Shown here: piece after piece, positions 52,781 to 61,800 of the stretch
Layout: the number at the start of each line of letters is the position of its first letter
Numbering within the stretch: position 1 is the stretch's first letter
From: Micromonospora lutea
Lineage (GTDB): Bacteria > Actinomycetota > Actinomycetes > Mycobacteriales > Micromonosporaceae
Reading direction: 5' to 3'
Assembly: GCF_016863535.1 (NCBI RefSeq)
Contig: NZ_BOPB01000009.1
Coordinates: 496,001 to 560,000, forward strand
Length of the DNA stretch: 64,000 bases
Made by a program: the position numbers and the translations under genes
Notes under the pieces: model-generated
What the model was told of the DNA's origin: nothing
The model's database searches: none
What the model saw: the letters and a program-made list of their open reading frames with translations, nothing else

Positions 52781-52850
52781 GTAGGTGAATTACCGTCGGT
52801 GCGGCAAGGCGGGGTCGCGCCGGGTGGGTCGATGCTGGGACCCTCGAACG

Positions 52851-53243
52851 ATGAACATCGGTACGCGGGAGCCGACCTTCACCGTCAGTGAGGCGGCTGG
52901 CCAGGTTGGCCTGACCACCCACACGCTGCGGTGGTACGAGCAGGAGGGGCTGGTTGCCCCGGTGGGCCGGGACTCGGCCGGTCGCCGCCGCTACACCCCG
53001 CAGGACGTCAACTGGTTGCTGCTGCTGACCCGCCTGCGTCGTACCGGCATGCCGGTACGGGACATGCGTCGCTATGTCGAGCTGGCCCGGCAGGGCGACG
53101 GCACGCTCGGTGCCCGTCGGGCGCTGTTCGAGGAGCATCGGGTACGGGTGCTGGACCGGATGGCCGAGTTGGAGGAGGATCTCAAGGTGCTCGACTTGAA
53201 GATCGACCACTACCGCCGGGCGGAGCTGGGCGAGTTCGACTGA
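52851..53243 (+). CDS. MerR family regulator
   Basis: Regulator of 130 aa. The N-terminal MerR helix-turn-helix reads TFTVSEAAGQVGLTTHTLRWYEQEGLVAPVGRDSAGRRRYTPQDVNWLLLLTRLRRTGMPVRDMRRYVELARQG, followed by a coiled-coil dimerisation helix. There are no conserved metal-sensing Cys residues, so it belongs to the small-molecule type. ATG 52851 is preceded by GACCCT (52839-52844) at 6 nt, a possible leaderless promoter. Confidence 0.92.
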   Translation: MNIGTREPTFTVSEAAGQVGLTTHTLRWYEQEGLVAPVGRDSAGRRRYTPQDVNWLLLLTRLRRTGMPVRDMRRYVELARQGDGTLGARRALFEEHRVRVLDRMAELEEDLKVLDLKIDHYRRAELGEFD

Positions 53244-53375
53244 GCGTCAATGGTAATTCGGACGAAGCGCCCTCCACGGTAGCAACGTCCATAGCACGGT
53301 CACCGAGCGGCAGATCGGACGACAGGTCCGTCTCCGGTCATTGCGCCCTGATCGGACGTGCGGCACGATGGCGCA

Positions 53376-54671
53376 GTGGATCACGCTCCGTCACCGGACA
53401 GTGGGTTCTTCGACGACTGGGCCGCACGGTTGCGGGCGAGCGCCGACCGGCCCGTGGTGGGCATCCTGCTACGCGGCAGTCACGCCCGTCGGGCCGCCAC
53501 CGCGCACAGCGACGTCGACGTCGACGTGTTGCTCGGCGGCGCCCCGTACGCGGCCCGCCGGGCGTACTTCGCGGAGCACTCCGGCAGACTGACCCACGTG
53601 TCGGTCGCGGCCCGGGACATCCGTTCCTGGGTGACCCGGCTCGCGGAGCCGGCCGACTGGGCGTTCGGCCTGCCGGTGACGGCTCCCACCCGACTGCTCT
53701 GGGCCGACCCGTACTGGCGGCACCGCATCGATCTGCCGGTGCTCTGCCAGCCGGCGGACGAGCCACGGTTGGAGGAACTGATCGCCACGCTCGGCAAGGT
53801 TGCCTCGGCCCGGGACGGCGAGGATCCGCTCGGTGCCCGGCTGGCCGCCGCCGACCTGGCCCGGCTCTGCCCGTCGGTGTTACGGCTGGCGAACCCGTCC
53901 GTGCGGGTGGTCTCCCGCCGGTCGGCCTTCGCCGCCGCCCTCGACCTGCCGGTGGCGCCTGCCGGCTACCGCGAGGACATGCTGCGCTGCCTCGGCCTGC
54001 GTCCCGGCTCGATCGGCCAGCTGTGGGCGGCGGCGGCCCGCCTGGTCACCGGCACCCTCCCGCTGATCCGCCCGTACGCCGCCGAGGTGGCCCGGGCAGC
54101 CGGTTCGGATCTTGCCGGGGCCCTGCTCGACGGGCGTCTGGACCGCTACGTGGACCAGTTGGCGGAGTCTGCCGGCGGTACGCCGTCCGCCAGCCGGGAG
54201 CCCACTGGGGTACCCGCGCCGCGTACCGGACAATGGGTCACTGTGCCCGTACCTGACGCGCCGGTGACCGGCGCCCACCCTGACCAGCCGGCGTCGCCGG
54301 GCGGCTCGCAGCGGCCGTCGCAGCTCGCCCCGGAGATCGCCGGCCGCCTGCGGCGCACCCCCGACGGCCTGGTGGCCGCCGTGGTCCGCCAACACGACAG
54401 CGGCGAGGTGCTGATGGTGGCCTGGATGGACGACGAGGCCCTGCACCGCACGTTGACCACCGGCCGGGCCACCTACTGGTCGCGCAGCCGGCGCGAGTAC
54501 TGGGTCAAGGGCGCCACCTCCGGTCACCACCAGTACGTCCGCTCCGTGGCGCTCGACTGTGACGGCGACGCGGTGCTGGTCAGCGTCGACCAGGTCGGCG
54601 CGGCCTGCCACACCGGGCAGCGCAGCTGCTTCTTCACCGAACTCCCCGTCACCGGCGAGGTGACATCATGA
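53376..54671 (+). CDS. hisI: Nucleotidyltransferase-HisI fusion (phosphoribosyl-AMP cyclohydrolase)
   Basis: A single uninterrupted frame of about 431 aa with two unrelated parts. Residues ~1-250 form a Pol-beta-type nucleotidyltransferase: [21 protein letters not shown] has G34-S35 and the Asp triad D46, D48, D50. A Pro/Gly-rich linker (~residues 275-315) leads to a full HisI domain (~317-431) with DCDGD and the zinc cysteines in ACHTG and SCF. HisI opens the phosphoribosyl-AMP ring in histidine synthesis. GTG 53376 is chosen for CACGAT (53364-53369) at 6 nt and TTGCGC at 53341-53346 (17-nt spacer). A separate hisI start in the linker, such as the GTG before PVPDAP, cannot be excluded. Confidence 0.8.
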   Translation: MDHAPSPDSGFFDDWAARLRASADRPVVGILLRGSHARRAATAHSDVDVDVLLGGAPYAARRAYFAEHSGRLTHVSVAARDIRSWVTRLAEPADWAFGLPVTAPTRLLWADPYWRHRIDLPVLCQPADEPRLEELIATLGKVASARDGEDPLGARLAAADLARLCPSVLRLANPSVRVVSRRSAFAAALDLPVAPAGYREDMLRCLGLRPGSIGQLWAAAARLVTGTLPLIRPYAAEVARAAGSDLAGALLDGRLDRYVDQLAESAGGTPSASREPTGVPAPRTGQWVTVPVPDAPVTGAHPDQPASPGGSQRPSQLAPEIAGRLRRTPDGLVAAVVRQHDSGEVLMVAWMDDEALHRTLTTGRATYWSRSRREYWVKGATSGHHQYVRSVALDCDGDAVLVSVDQVGAACHTGQRSCFFTELPVTGEVTS

Positions 54672-54751
54672 GCGAGCGTTGCGAGCGAATCATCAGGTTC
54701 GGTGCGGTGGTGCCTCATGGCGGCGCGGAGCGAAGCGGAGTGCCGGCATGA
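54668..54751 (+). repeat. 80-bp repeat unit with 27-codon linker ORF between hisI and trpE
   Basis: ATGAGCGAGCG occurs at 54668 and again at 54748, flanking an 80-bp unit. The first copy overlaps the hisI stop (ATGA, 54668-54671) and the second is the trpE start. A 27-codon frame runs from ATG 54668 to TGA 54749-54751, again overlapping the trpE ATG by ATGA. Removing the unit would leave one hisI-trpE ATGA overlap. The interior resembles the copy at 45906-45936. Confidence 0.65.
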
Positions 54752-56322
54752 GCGAGCGGATCGTCAGGCACAACGACGGACGGGTGAGTCCGGACGCGGC
54801 CACCTTCACCGAGCTGGCCGCCCGGTGGCGGGTGGTGCCGGTGACCCGCCGGCTGCTCGCCGACGCGGAGACTCCGGTCGGCGTCTACCGCAAGCTCGCT
54901 GGTGGCCCCGGGACCTTCCTGCTGGAGTCCGCCGAGCAGGGGGTCGGCTCGTCCGGGCTGGCCTGGGCCCGCTACTCCTTCGTCGGCGTGCGCAGCAGCG
55001 CCACCCTGGTCGAGCGCGACGGCAGCGCGGCCTGGCTCGGCGTGCCGCCGGCCGGGCTGCCGACCACCGGGGACCCGGTCGAGGTGCTGCGTGAGACGGT
55101 GACGGCACTGGCCGGCCCACCCAGCACGCCGGACGACGGCACGCCGCCGCTGACCGGCGGCATGGTCGGTTATCTCGGTTACGACCTGATCCGCCGCTTC
55201 GAACGGCTGCCCACGCTCACCGAGGACGACCTGCGCCTGCCCGAGCTGGGCATGATGCTCGCCACCGACCTGGTAGTGCTCGACCACTTCGACGGCTCGG
55301 CGATCCTGGTCGCCAACGCGATCCTGCCGCCGCTGGACGAGCCGGACCGCGACGAGCGGGTCGCCGCCGCCTACCACCACGCGGTGGGCCGGCTGGACGC
55401 GATGACCACGGCGCTGTCGCGGCCCATCCCACCGATGGTCGCCACGGTCGCCCGCCCGCCGGCCGGCGAGGTGAGCAGCCGCACCCCGGAGGGCGGGTAC
55501 CCGAAGGCGGTGGAGGCGGCGAAGGAGGCGATCCGGGCCGGCGAGTGCTTCCAGATCGTGCTCGCCCAGCGGTTCGAGCGGGAGACCGACGCCGACCCGT
55601 TGGACGTCTACCGGGTGCTCCGCACCACCAACCCCAGCCCCTACATGTATCTGCTGCGCTTCGACGACTTCGACATCGTCGGCTCGTCACCCGAGGCGCA
55701 TCTGAAGGTGACCGGTGAGGTGGACGGCGAGCGGCGGGCGCTGCTGCACCCGATCGCCGGCACCCGACCGCGCGGCGCGACCCCGGAGGCCGATGCCCGG
55801 CTCGCCGCCGAACTGCTCGCCGACCCGAAGGAGCGTGCCGAGCACGTGATGCTGGTCGACCTGGGGCGCAACGACCTCGGCCGGGTCTGCCGGCCCGGCA
55901 CCGTCGAGGTACCGGAGTTCGCCACCATCGAGCGGTACAGCCACGTGATGCACATCGTCTCGACCGTGGTTGGCACCCTCCGGGCGGACCGCACCGCCTT
56001 CGATGCGCTCGCCGCGACCTTTCCGGCGGGCACGCTCAGTGGCGCGCCCAAGGTGCGTGCAATGGAGATCATCGAGGAGTTGGAGCCGGTCCGCCGGGGC
56101 CTCTACGGCGGAACGGTGGGGTACTTCGGTTTCGCCGGCGATCTCGACATGGCCATCGCGATCCGGACCGCGCTGATCCGGGCCGGGCGGGCGTACGTGC
56201 AGGCCGGCGCTGGCGTGGTGGCCGACTCCGATCCGGCCGCTGAGGACCAGGAGACCCGGAACAAGGCTGCTGCGGTGCTGGCGGCCATCGCCGCCGCGGA
56301 GACCCTCCGGCCGGCCCGGTGA
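54748..56322 (+). CDS. trpE: Anthranilate synthase component I TrpE
   Basis: Converts chorismate to anthranilate with the glutaminase subunit TrpG, which is not in this window. 524 aa. Family motifs: VGYLGYDLIRRFERLP, the C-terminal chorismate-binding domain with QIVLAQRFE, TTNPSPYMYLLRFDDFDIVGSSPEAHLKV, PIAGTRPRG, LVDLGRNDLGRV and GAPKVRAMEIIEELEPVRRGLYGG. ATG 54748 is the second copy of ATGAGCGAGCG; an in-frame start at 54679 lies in the repeat. No trp attenuator or Trp-rich leader peptide is visible. Confidence 0.94.
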   Translation: MSERIVRHNDGRVSPDAATFTELAARWRVVPVTRRLLADAETPVGVYRKLAGGPGTFLLESAEQGVGSSGLAWARYSFVGVRSSATLVERDGSAAWLGVPPAGLPTTGDPVEVLRETVTALAGPPSTPDDGTPPLTGGMVGYLGYDLIRRFERLPTLTEDDLRLPELGMMLATDLVVLDHFDGSAILVANAILPPLDEPDRDERVAAAYHHAVGRLDAMTTALSRPIPPMVATVARPPAGEVSSRTPEGGYPKAVEAAKEAIRAGECFQIVLAQRFERETDADPLDVYRVLRTTNPSPYMYLLRFDDFDIVGSSPEAHLKVTGEVDGERRALLHPIAGTRPRGATPEADARLAAELLADPKERAEHVMLVDLGRNDLGRVCRPGTVEVPEFATIERYSHVMHIVSTVVGTLRADRTAFDALAATFPAGTLSGAPKVRAMEIIEELEPVRRGLYGGTVGYFGFAGDLDMAIAIRTALIRAGRAYVQAGAGVVADSDPAAEDQETRNKAAAVLAAIAAAETLRPAR

Positions 56323-56377
56323 GCGCGTGGACGGTGGCACCGCGCAGACCCGCTGCGGCGACGGGAGGAGCGGTCGG

Positions 56378-56947
56378 GTGAACGCGACGGTGGAATCCGG
56401 CGGCGGCGCACCGGGCCGGCGCGAGCTGGCGTACGCCGTGCTGCTCTGCCTGGCCGGTGCGGGGCTGGCGCTGTGGGCGGTGACCCGGACCTGGGTGGTC
56501 GGCGTGGCCGGCCGGCCGGATCCGCTGTCGCTGGTGGAGGAGGGACGCACGGGTGGGCAGTTGCTGCTGTGGCTGCCGGCGTTGGCCCTCGTCGGGCTGG
56601 CCGGCGGCGGCGCGGTGCTGGCCACCCGGGGGCGGCTGCGTCGGGTGCTCGGCGGGCTGCTGACCCTGCTCGGTCTGGCTGTCGCGGCGGGTGGAGGCTA
56701 CGGCCTCGCCGGTGACCTCGGAGCTCCGGTCACCTGGCAATGGCCGGCGCTCACCCTGCTCGGCGGGGTCCTGATCGCCGTCGGCGGTTCGTTGACCATG
56801 CTGCGCGGTCATCGCTGGCCGGCGATGGGCGCCCGCTACGACCGTCGGCCGTCCCGGCCGGCCGGAACCGGTGGCCCGATCGGTGGCGGCGGCACGGTCG
56901 AGGCGTGGGACGCGTTGGACCGCGGCGAGGACCCGACGATCCGGTGA
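56378..56947 (+). CDS. Trp-associated membrane protein (TIGR02234 family)
   Basis: Membrane protein of 189 aa with four helices, typical of a family found only beside tryptophan genes in actinobacteria; function unknown. ELAYAVLLCLAGAGLALWAVTRTWVV forms the first helix; the C-terminal WPAMGARYDRR and the acidic end EAWDALDRGEDPT are also characteristic. GTG 56378 has GGGAGGAG upstream. It follows trpE after 55 bp. Confidence 0.9.
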   Translation: MNATVESGGGAPGRRELAYAVLLCLAGAGLALWAVTRTWVVGVAGRPDPLSLVEEGRTGGQLLLWLPALALVGLAGGGAVLATRGRLRRVLGGLLTLLGLAVAAGGGYGLAGDLGAPVTWQWPALTLLGGVLIAVGGSLTMLRGHRWPAMGARYDRRPSRPAGTGGPIGGGGTVEAWDALDRGEDPTIR

Positions 56948-56966
56948 GCGGCCCGGCGCGGTGCGG

Positions 56967-57218
56967 TCAGCCGACCGGCTGCCGGGCCCGCGCCCGCGCT
57001 GCGGCGAGTTCCGCGACGAGGCGCTCCAACTCGGCTCGCTGGTCGGCTCGGGCCCGGTCGGCGCAGATGGCCTCCCAGGCGTTGCCGGACGCGGTACGCA
57101 TCCGGTCCGGGCCGATCACGGCCCGCTCCAAGGTGTGGACGACGCCGACGGCGAGCGACGCGACGGTACGCGAGATGGTGGTGAGTCCGATGGTCTGGTG
57201 CGGCGTGGAGGTACTCAT
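56967..57218 (-). CDS. Small hypothetical protein
   Basis: Protein of 83 aa of unknown function, HTLERAVIGPDRMRTASGNAWEAICADRARADQRAELERLVAELAAARARAR, mainly helical with a C-terminal coiled coil. ATG 57218 or ATG 57224 is possible; neither has a ribosome site. It lies antisense to the co-oriented trp genes, and its end is 20 bp from the end of the TIGR02234 gene. Confidence 0.55.
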   Translation of the reverse strand: MSTSTPHQTIGLTTISRTVASLAVGVVHTLERAVIGPDRMRTASGNAWEAICADRARADQRAELERLVAELAAARARARQPVG

Positions 57219-57457
57219 GATCATCCCGGGGAGATCGTCGTTACGGTGGGGCGGGCGCGTCATCGAGTGTGCCCGAGCCTGATGCTGCTCGACGTCGGTT
57301 TCGTGCTGATGACTACACCGTCAACTCTGCGGCAACCGTCCTGACCGGCACAGGGACCTTGGTCCTTGAGCTTGGTCACAACATCGACGTGGCCGGATCG
57401 CCGACCTGAGATCTACCTGTCGGCCAGCACCGCACATGGGTGAACGTCGATGGTATC

Positions 57458-57472
57458 GTGACGCAGCGTCAC
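57458..57472. promoter_or_regulatory. Perfect palindrome upstream of trpC
   Basis: GTGACGC-A-GCGTCAC is a perfect 7-bp dyad around one base, about 100 bp before trpC. It resembles a Crp half-site pair but has one base too many between the GTGA and TCAC arms. It lies in a 354-bp gap (57219-57572) in which I find no gene; a 20-codon frame at 57282-57344 has no Trp codons or other support. Confidence 0.5.
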
Positions 57473-57560
57473 AATCCGTGCGCGCAGGTCGGCCATTATG
57501 CCGCAGCCCATTTCGTGAGGAGCGCCATACCCCCGGCGGTCGGGTCCAGGTGGGGCCCCC

Positions 57561-57572
57561 TAGCATCGGCCC
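57561..57572 (+). promoter_or_regulatory. Leaderless promoter of trpC
   Basis: TAGCAT at 57561-57566 followed by 6 nt and ATG 57573. It gives trpC-trpB-trpA a promoter separate from trpE. Confidence 0.6.
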
Positions 57573-58463
57573 ATGACACCCGGAGAGGGGAGTCCGTTGG
57601 TGACTGCTGAGTATGCGCACGCGGAAGGGGACGAGGCCGGTTCGACGGCACCCGTCAGTGTGCTCGACGAGATCCTGGCCGGCGTCCGGGAGGACGTGGC
57701 CCGGCGGCAGGAACAGGTTCCGCTGGAGCGGATCCGTGAACTGGCCGCAAACGCGCCGCCGCCGTTGGACGCGTACGCGGCCCTGCGTCGGCCCGGCGTC
57801 GCGGTCATCGCCGAGGTGAAGCGCGCCTCGCCGTCCAAGGGCAAGCTGGCCGACATAGCCGACCCGGCGGACCTGGCCGGCGAGTACGCGGCCGGCGGTG
57901 CCCGCGCGATCAGCGTGCTCACCGAGGGGCGCTGGTTCGGCGGATCACTGGACGACCTCGCCGCCGTCCGGGCCGCGGTGAACATCCCGGTGCTGCGCAA
58001 GGACTTCGTGGTCTCCAGCTACCAGGTGCACGAGGCGCGCGCCCACGGCGCGGACCTGGTGCTGCTGATCGTCGCGGCGCTGGAGCAGAACGTGCTGGTC
58101 GGCCTGCTGGAGCGGATCGAGTCGCTGGGCATGACCGCGCTGGTCGAGGTGCACGACGAGGAGGAGACCGACCGGGCCATGGAGGCCGGTGCCCAGGTGA
58201 TCGGGGTCAACGCCCGTGACCTGCGTACCCTTCAGGTCGACCGGTCGGTGTTCGAACGGATCGCGCCGGGTCTGCCGAGCAACGTGGTCAAGATCGCCGA
58301 GTCGGGCGTGCGTGGCCCGCACGACCTGATCCGGTACGCCTCCGCCGGTGCCGACGCCGTCCTCGTCGGTGAGGGACTGGTCACCCAGAAGAGCCCTCGG
58401 GAGGCGGTGGCCGAACTGGTCAACGCCGGCAACCACCCGGCGACGCCCCGCCCGGTGCGCTGA
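57573..58463 (+). CDS. trpC: Indole-3-glycerol phosphate synthase TrpC
   Basis: TIM-barrel enzyme closing the indole ring, 296 aa. [17 protein letters not shown] marks the family N-terminus near residue 30, then [13 protein letters not shown] (catalytic Lys), [52 protein letters not shown] and [10 protein letters not shown]. The ~28 residues before the family start depend on ATG 57573 (with the TAGCAT box). GTG 57600, with GAGGGGAG upstream, is a plausible leadered start and would trim 9 residues. Confidence 0.93.
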   Translation: MTPGEGSPLVTAEYAHAEGDEAGSTAPVSVLDEILAGVREDVARRQEQVPLERIRELAANAPPPLDAYAALRRPGVAVIAEVKRASPSKGKLADIADPADLAGEYAAGGARAISVLTEGRWFGGSLDDLAAVRAAVNIPVLRKDFVVSSYQVHEARAHGADLVLLIVAALEQNVLVGLLERIESLGMTALVEVHDEEETDRAMEAGAQVIGVNARDLRTLQVDRSVFERIAPGLPSNVVKIAESGVRGPHDLIRYASAGADAVLVGEGLVTQKSPREAVAELVNAGNHPATPRPVR

Positions 58464-58502
58464 GCCGCGCCGCTGACCCGTCCGTGAGCGAGAGGACCCG
58501 CG

Positions 58503-59741
58503 ATGAGTGCTGACGCCGCGAAGACCGAGGTGCCGGCGCAGTTCCCCGACGCCGCCGGCCACTTCGGCACGTTCGGCGGGCGGTTCGTGCCGGAGGCACT
58601 TGTCGCCGCGCTCGACGAGCTGGCCAACGCGCACCAGGCGGCAATGGCCGACGAGGTGTTCCGGGACGAGTTCGCCGGACTGTTGCGTGACTACGCGGGA
58701 ACGCCGTCGCTGCTCTACGAGGCCCGCCGCTTCTCCGCCCAGGTCGGTGCCCGGGTGCTGCTCAAGCGGGAGGACCTCAACCACACCGGCGCGCACAAGG
58801 TGCGCAACGTGCTCGGTCAGGCGCTGCTGACCCGGCGGATGGGCAAGCGTCGGGTGATCGCCGAGACCGGTGCCGGTCAGCACGGTGTCGCCACCGCCAC
58901 CGCGGCGGCCCTGTTCGACCTGGAGTGCGTGGTCTACATGGGGCAGGTCGACACCGAGCGGCAGGCGCTGAACGTGGCCCGGATGCGGATGCTCGGCGCG
59001 ACGGTCGTGCCGGTGACGACCGGTTCGCGCACGCTCAAGGACGCGATGAACGAGGCGATGCGGGACTGGGTCGCCAACGTCGACGAAACCCACTACCTGA
59101 TCGGTACCGCCGCCGGGCCGCACCCCTTCCCGGCGCTGGTCCGCGACTTCGTCCGGGGCATCGGTGACGAGGCCCGGGCGCAGTGCCTGGACCTGACCGG
59201 CGGCCTTCCGGACGCGGTGACCGCCTGCGTCGGCGGCGGCTCCAACGCGCTGGGCATCTTCCACGCCTTCACCGACGACCCCCAGGTGCGGCTATACGGC
59301 TTCGAGGCCGGCGGCGAGGGCATGGACACCGGCCGGCACGCGGCCAGCATCACCGGTGGCTCCACCGGCGTGCTGCACGGCACCCGGACCTTCGTCCTCC
59401 AGGACGCCGACGGCCAGACGCAGGAATCGCACTCGATCTCCGCGGGCCTGGACTACCCGGGCGTGGGCCCGGAGCACGCCTGGCTGCACGACACCGGCCG
59501 GGCCACCTACCAACCGGTCACCGACGCCGAGGCGATGGCCGCGTTCGAGCTGCTCTGCCGGACCGAGGGGATCATCCCCGCGATCGAGAGCGCACACGCC
59601 CTGGCCGGCACCCTGGCCATCGCGCCGAAGCTCACCGCCGAGCTGGGTCGGCCGCCCACCATCGTGGTCAACCTCTCCGGTCGGGGCGACAAGGACGTGC
59701 ACACCGCCGGTGAGTACTTCGGCATCCTCGACAAGGAGTGA
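58503..59741 (+). CDS. trpB: Tryptophan synthase beta chain TrpB
   Basis: PLP enzyme of 412 aa joining indole and serine. [22 protein letters not shown] opens the fold; the PLP lysine is in [20 protein letters not shown], and [33 protein letters not shown] and [12 protein letters not shown] are typical of TrpB1. GAGAGGAC precedes ATG 58503. trpA starts 4 bp after its stop. Confidence 0.97.
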   Translation: MSADAAKTEVPAQFPDAAGHFGTFGGRFVPEALVAALDELANAHQAAMADEVFRDEFAGLLRDYAGTPSLLYEARRFSAQVGARVLLKREDLNHTGAHKVRNVLGQALLTRRMGKRRVIAETGAGQHGVATATAAALFDLECVVYMGQVDTERQALNVARMRMLGATVVPVTTGSRTLKDAMNEAMRDWVANVDETHYLIGTAAGPHPFPALVRDFVRGIGDEARAQCLDLTGGLPDAVTACVGGGSNALGIFHAFTDDPQVRLYGFEAGGEGMDTGRHAASITGGSTGVLHGTRTFVLQDADGQTQESHSISAGLDYPGVGPEHAWLHDTGRATYQPVTDAEAMAAFELLCRTEGIIPAIESAHALAGTLAIAPKLTAELGRPPTIVVNLSGRGDKDVHTAGEYFGILDKE

Positions 59742-59745
59742 GGCC

Positions 59746-60561
59746 ATGAGCGAGCGGACCAGCCGGATCGGGGCGGCGTTCGACAAGGCCCGGGCGGACG
59801 GCCGGGCGTTGCTGGTGGGCTGCATGCCGGCCGGTTACCCCACCGTCGAGGGCAGCATCGCCGCGATGAAGGCGATGATCTCCGCGGGTGTCGACGTGAT
59901 CGAGGTGGAGATCCCGTACTCCGACCCGATGATGGACGGCCCGGTGATCCAGCGCGCCAGCGAGATCGCCCTGGCCGGCGGGGTACGCACCCGGGACACG
60001 GTGCGGATCATCGAGGCGGTGGCGGCCACCGGCGCGCCGGTGGTGACGATGACCTACTGGAACCCGGTCGAGCGGTACGGGGTGGACGCGTTCGCGCGGG
60101 ATCTCGCCGCCGCCGGCGGCACCGGGCTGGTCACGCCCGACCTGATTCCCGAAGAGGCCGGCGAGTGGCTGGCCGCCTCGGACGCGCACGGGCTGGACCG
60201 CACGTTCCTGGTCGCGCCCTCGTCCACCGACGAGCGGCTGGCGATGACCGCCGCGCACTGCCGGGGCTTCGTCTACGCCACCGCGATCATGGGTGTCACC
60301 GGTGCCCGGGCACAGACCTCGCAGGCGGCGCCGACGCTGGTGTCCCGGCTGCGCGAGGTCACCGACCTGCCGGTCGGCGTCGGGCTCGGCGTGGGCACCG
60401 GGGCGCAGGCTGCCACGGTGGCCGGGTACGCCGACGCGGTGATCGTCGGCAGCGCCCTGATCCGTTGTCTGCTCGACGCCCCCGACGAGGCGGCTGGCCT
60501 GGCCGCCCTGCGCGCGTTGAGCGCGGAACTCGCCGAAGGCGTCCGCCACCCCGACCGCTGA
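59746..60561 (+). CDS. trpA: Tryptophan synthase alpha chain TrpA
   Basis: TIM-barrel subunit of 271 aa cleaving indole-glycerol phosphate and passing indole to TrpB. The catalytic Glu is in VIEVEIPYSDPMMDGPVIQ and the Asp in LVTPDLIPEEA; FVYATAIMGVTGAR and VGVGLGVGTGAQA follow, and VIVGSALIR is the phosphate loop. ATG 59746 is preceded by AAGGAGTGAGG spanning the trpB stop. The start ATGAGCGAGCGG again shows the MSER context. Confidence 0.96.
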   Translation: MSERTSRIGAAFDKARADGRALLVGCMPAGYPTVEGSIAAMKAMISAGVDVIEVEIPYSDPMMDGPVIQRASEIALAGGVRTRDTVRIIEAVAATGAPVVTMTYWNPVERYGVDAFARDLAAAGGTGLVTPDLIPEEAGEWLAASDAHGLDRTFLVAPSSTDERLAMTAAHCRGFVYATAIMGVTGARAQTSQAAPTLVSRLREVTDLPVGVGLGVGTGAQAATVAGYADAVIVGSALIRCLLDAPDEAAGLAALRALSAELAEGVRHPDR

Positions 60562-60608
60562 GGCGTACCGGGGGCGGACCGGGGTGACGCCGAAGGGGTC
60601 CGCAGCGG

Positions 60609-60622
60609 TAGCGTGTGCACCC
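60609..60622 (+). promoter_or_regulatory. Leaderless promoter of lgt
   Basis: TAGCGT at 60609-60614 followed by 8 nt and GTG 60623, with no ribosome site. It separates lgt transcription from the trp genes upstream. Confidence 0.55.
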
Positions 60623-61786
60623 GTGAGTCTCGTCTCGCCGATGCCCCTGGCCGCCATTCCCAGCCCGAGCAACGCCGTGTGGCAGCTCGGCCCGATCCCC
60701 ATCCGGGCGTACGCGCTGTGCATCATCGCCGGCATCGTGGTGGCCTGCTGGGTCACCGAGCGGCGGTTGCGCCAGCGTGGCGTCGCGCCCGGCGCGGTGC
60801 TCGACATCGCCGTCTGGGCGGTGCCGGCGGGCATCATCGGGGCCCGGATCTACCACGTGATCACGTCGCCGCAGCAGTACTTCGGCACCGGTGGGGACCC
60901 GATCAAGGTGTTCTTCATCCACGAGGGCGGGCTGGGCATCTGGGGCGCGGTCGCCGGTGGTGCGGTCGGCGCCTGGATCGCGGCCCGGCAACTGGGCATC
61001 CCGCTCACCGTGGTCGCCGACGCGCTGGCACCGGGTCTGCCGCTGGCCCAGGCGATCGGCCGGCTGGGCAACTGGTTCAACAACGAGCTCTACGGCGGCC
61101 GGACCGACCTGCCCTGGGGGCTGGAGATCCACCGGATGGACGGCGGGCAGGCGCTGCGCGACGAGGCCGGCCAGCCGATCCTGGAGGAGGGGCTTTACCA
61201 CCCGACGTTCGCCTACGAGTTGCTGTGGAACGTCGGCGTCGCCGCCCTGGTGCTGCTCCTCGACCGTAAGCTGCGGCTGGGTCGTGGCCGGGCCTTCGCC
61301 CTCTACGTGATGGGCTACACCGCCGGCCGGTTCTGGATCGAGATGATGCGTACCGACGAGGCCAACACCATCCTCGGCGTACGGCTCAACGTCTGGACCG
61401 CGGCGCTGGTGTTCCTCGGTGCGCTCATCTACTTCCTGCGGGTACGCGGGCCCCGGGAGTACCTGATCCCGATCGGTCTGCCGGCCGCCGTCACCGCACC
61501 ACCGGCCGCCTCCGACGTCTCGCAGGTGGACCTGTCGGCGAAGGGTGCCGGCACCGAACCGGCCGCCCCCGAGGGCTACCGGGTGGTCAGCGAGGAGCAG
61601 TTCCGGCACTGGCAGGCCACCGGCGAGACGCCGCCCGACGCGACGGGTACCCCCGAGACGCCGGCCAGCACCGCCAGCGCTCCGGACGCGGCCACCGGGA
61701 CCGACGCGGACGGTCCGGAGGACGTCTCCGCCGACGGTGAAGCGGCCGGCTCGACGTCGGCTCGGCCGGCCGACCGCGACAGCTGA
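60623..61786 (+). CDS. lgt: Prolipoprotein diacylglyceryl transferase Lgt
   Basis: Membrane enzyme adding diacylglycerol to the lipobox Cys, before LspA. About 387 aa: seven helices with the signature LAQAIGRLGNWFNNELYGG, the GGLGIWGAVAGGAVG motif, YHPTFAYELLWNVG and RTDEANTILGVRLNVWTA. A ~110-residue polar, acidic C-terminal tail extends beyond the family core, as often in actinobacteria. GTG 60623 is chosen for the TAGCGT box and family N-terminus. Confidence 0.95.
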   Translation: MSLVSPMPLAAIPSPSNAVWQLGPIPIRAYALCIIAGIVVACWVTERRLRQRGVAPGAVLDIAVWAVPAGIIGARIYHVITSPQQYFGTGGDPIKVFFIHEGGLGIWGAVAGGAVGAWIAARQLGIPLTVVADALAPGLPLAQAIGRLGNWFNNELYGGRTDLPWGLEIHRMDGGQALRDEAGQPILEEGLYHPTFAYELLWNVGVAALVLLLDRKLRLGRGRAFALYVMGYTAGRFWIEMMRTDEANTILGVRLNVWTAALVFLGALIYFLRVRGPREYLIPIGLPAAVTAPPAASDVSQVDLSAKGAGTEPAAPEGYRVVSEEQFRHWQATGETPPDATGTPETPASTASAPDAATGTDADGPEDVSADGEAAGSTSARPADRDS

Positions 61787-61800
61787 GGCCAGGGGACGCC

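Noticed and set aside
57282..57344. A trp leader peptide before trpC
   Set aside because: The 20-codon frame has no Trp codon, no following attenuator and trpC has its own box close to the ATG.
57458..57472. A Crp/cAMP-receptor site upstream of trpC
   Set aside because: The GTGA and TCAC arms are separated by 7 bases rather than 6; kept only as an unassigned palindrome.
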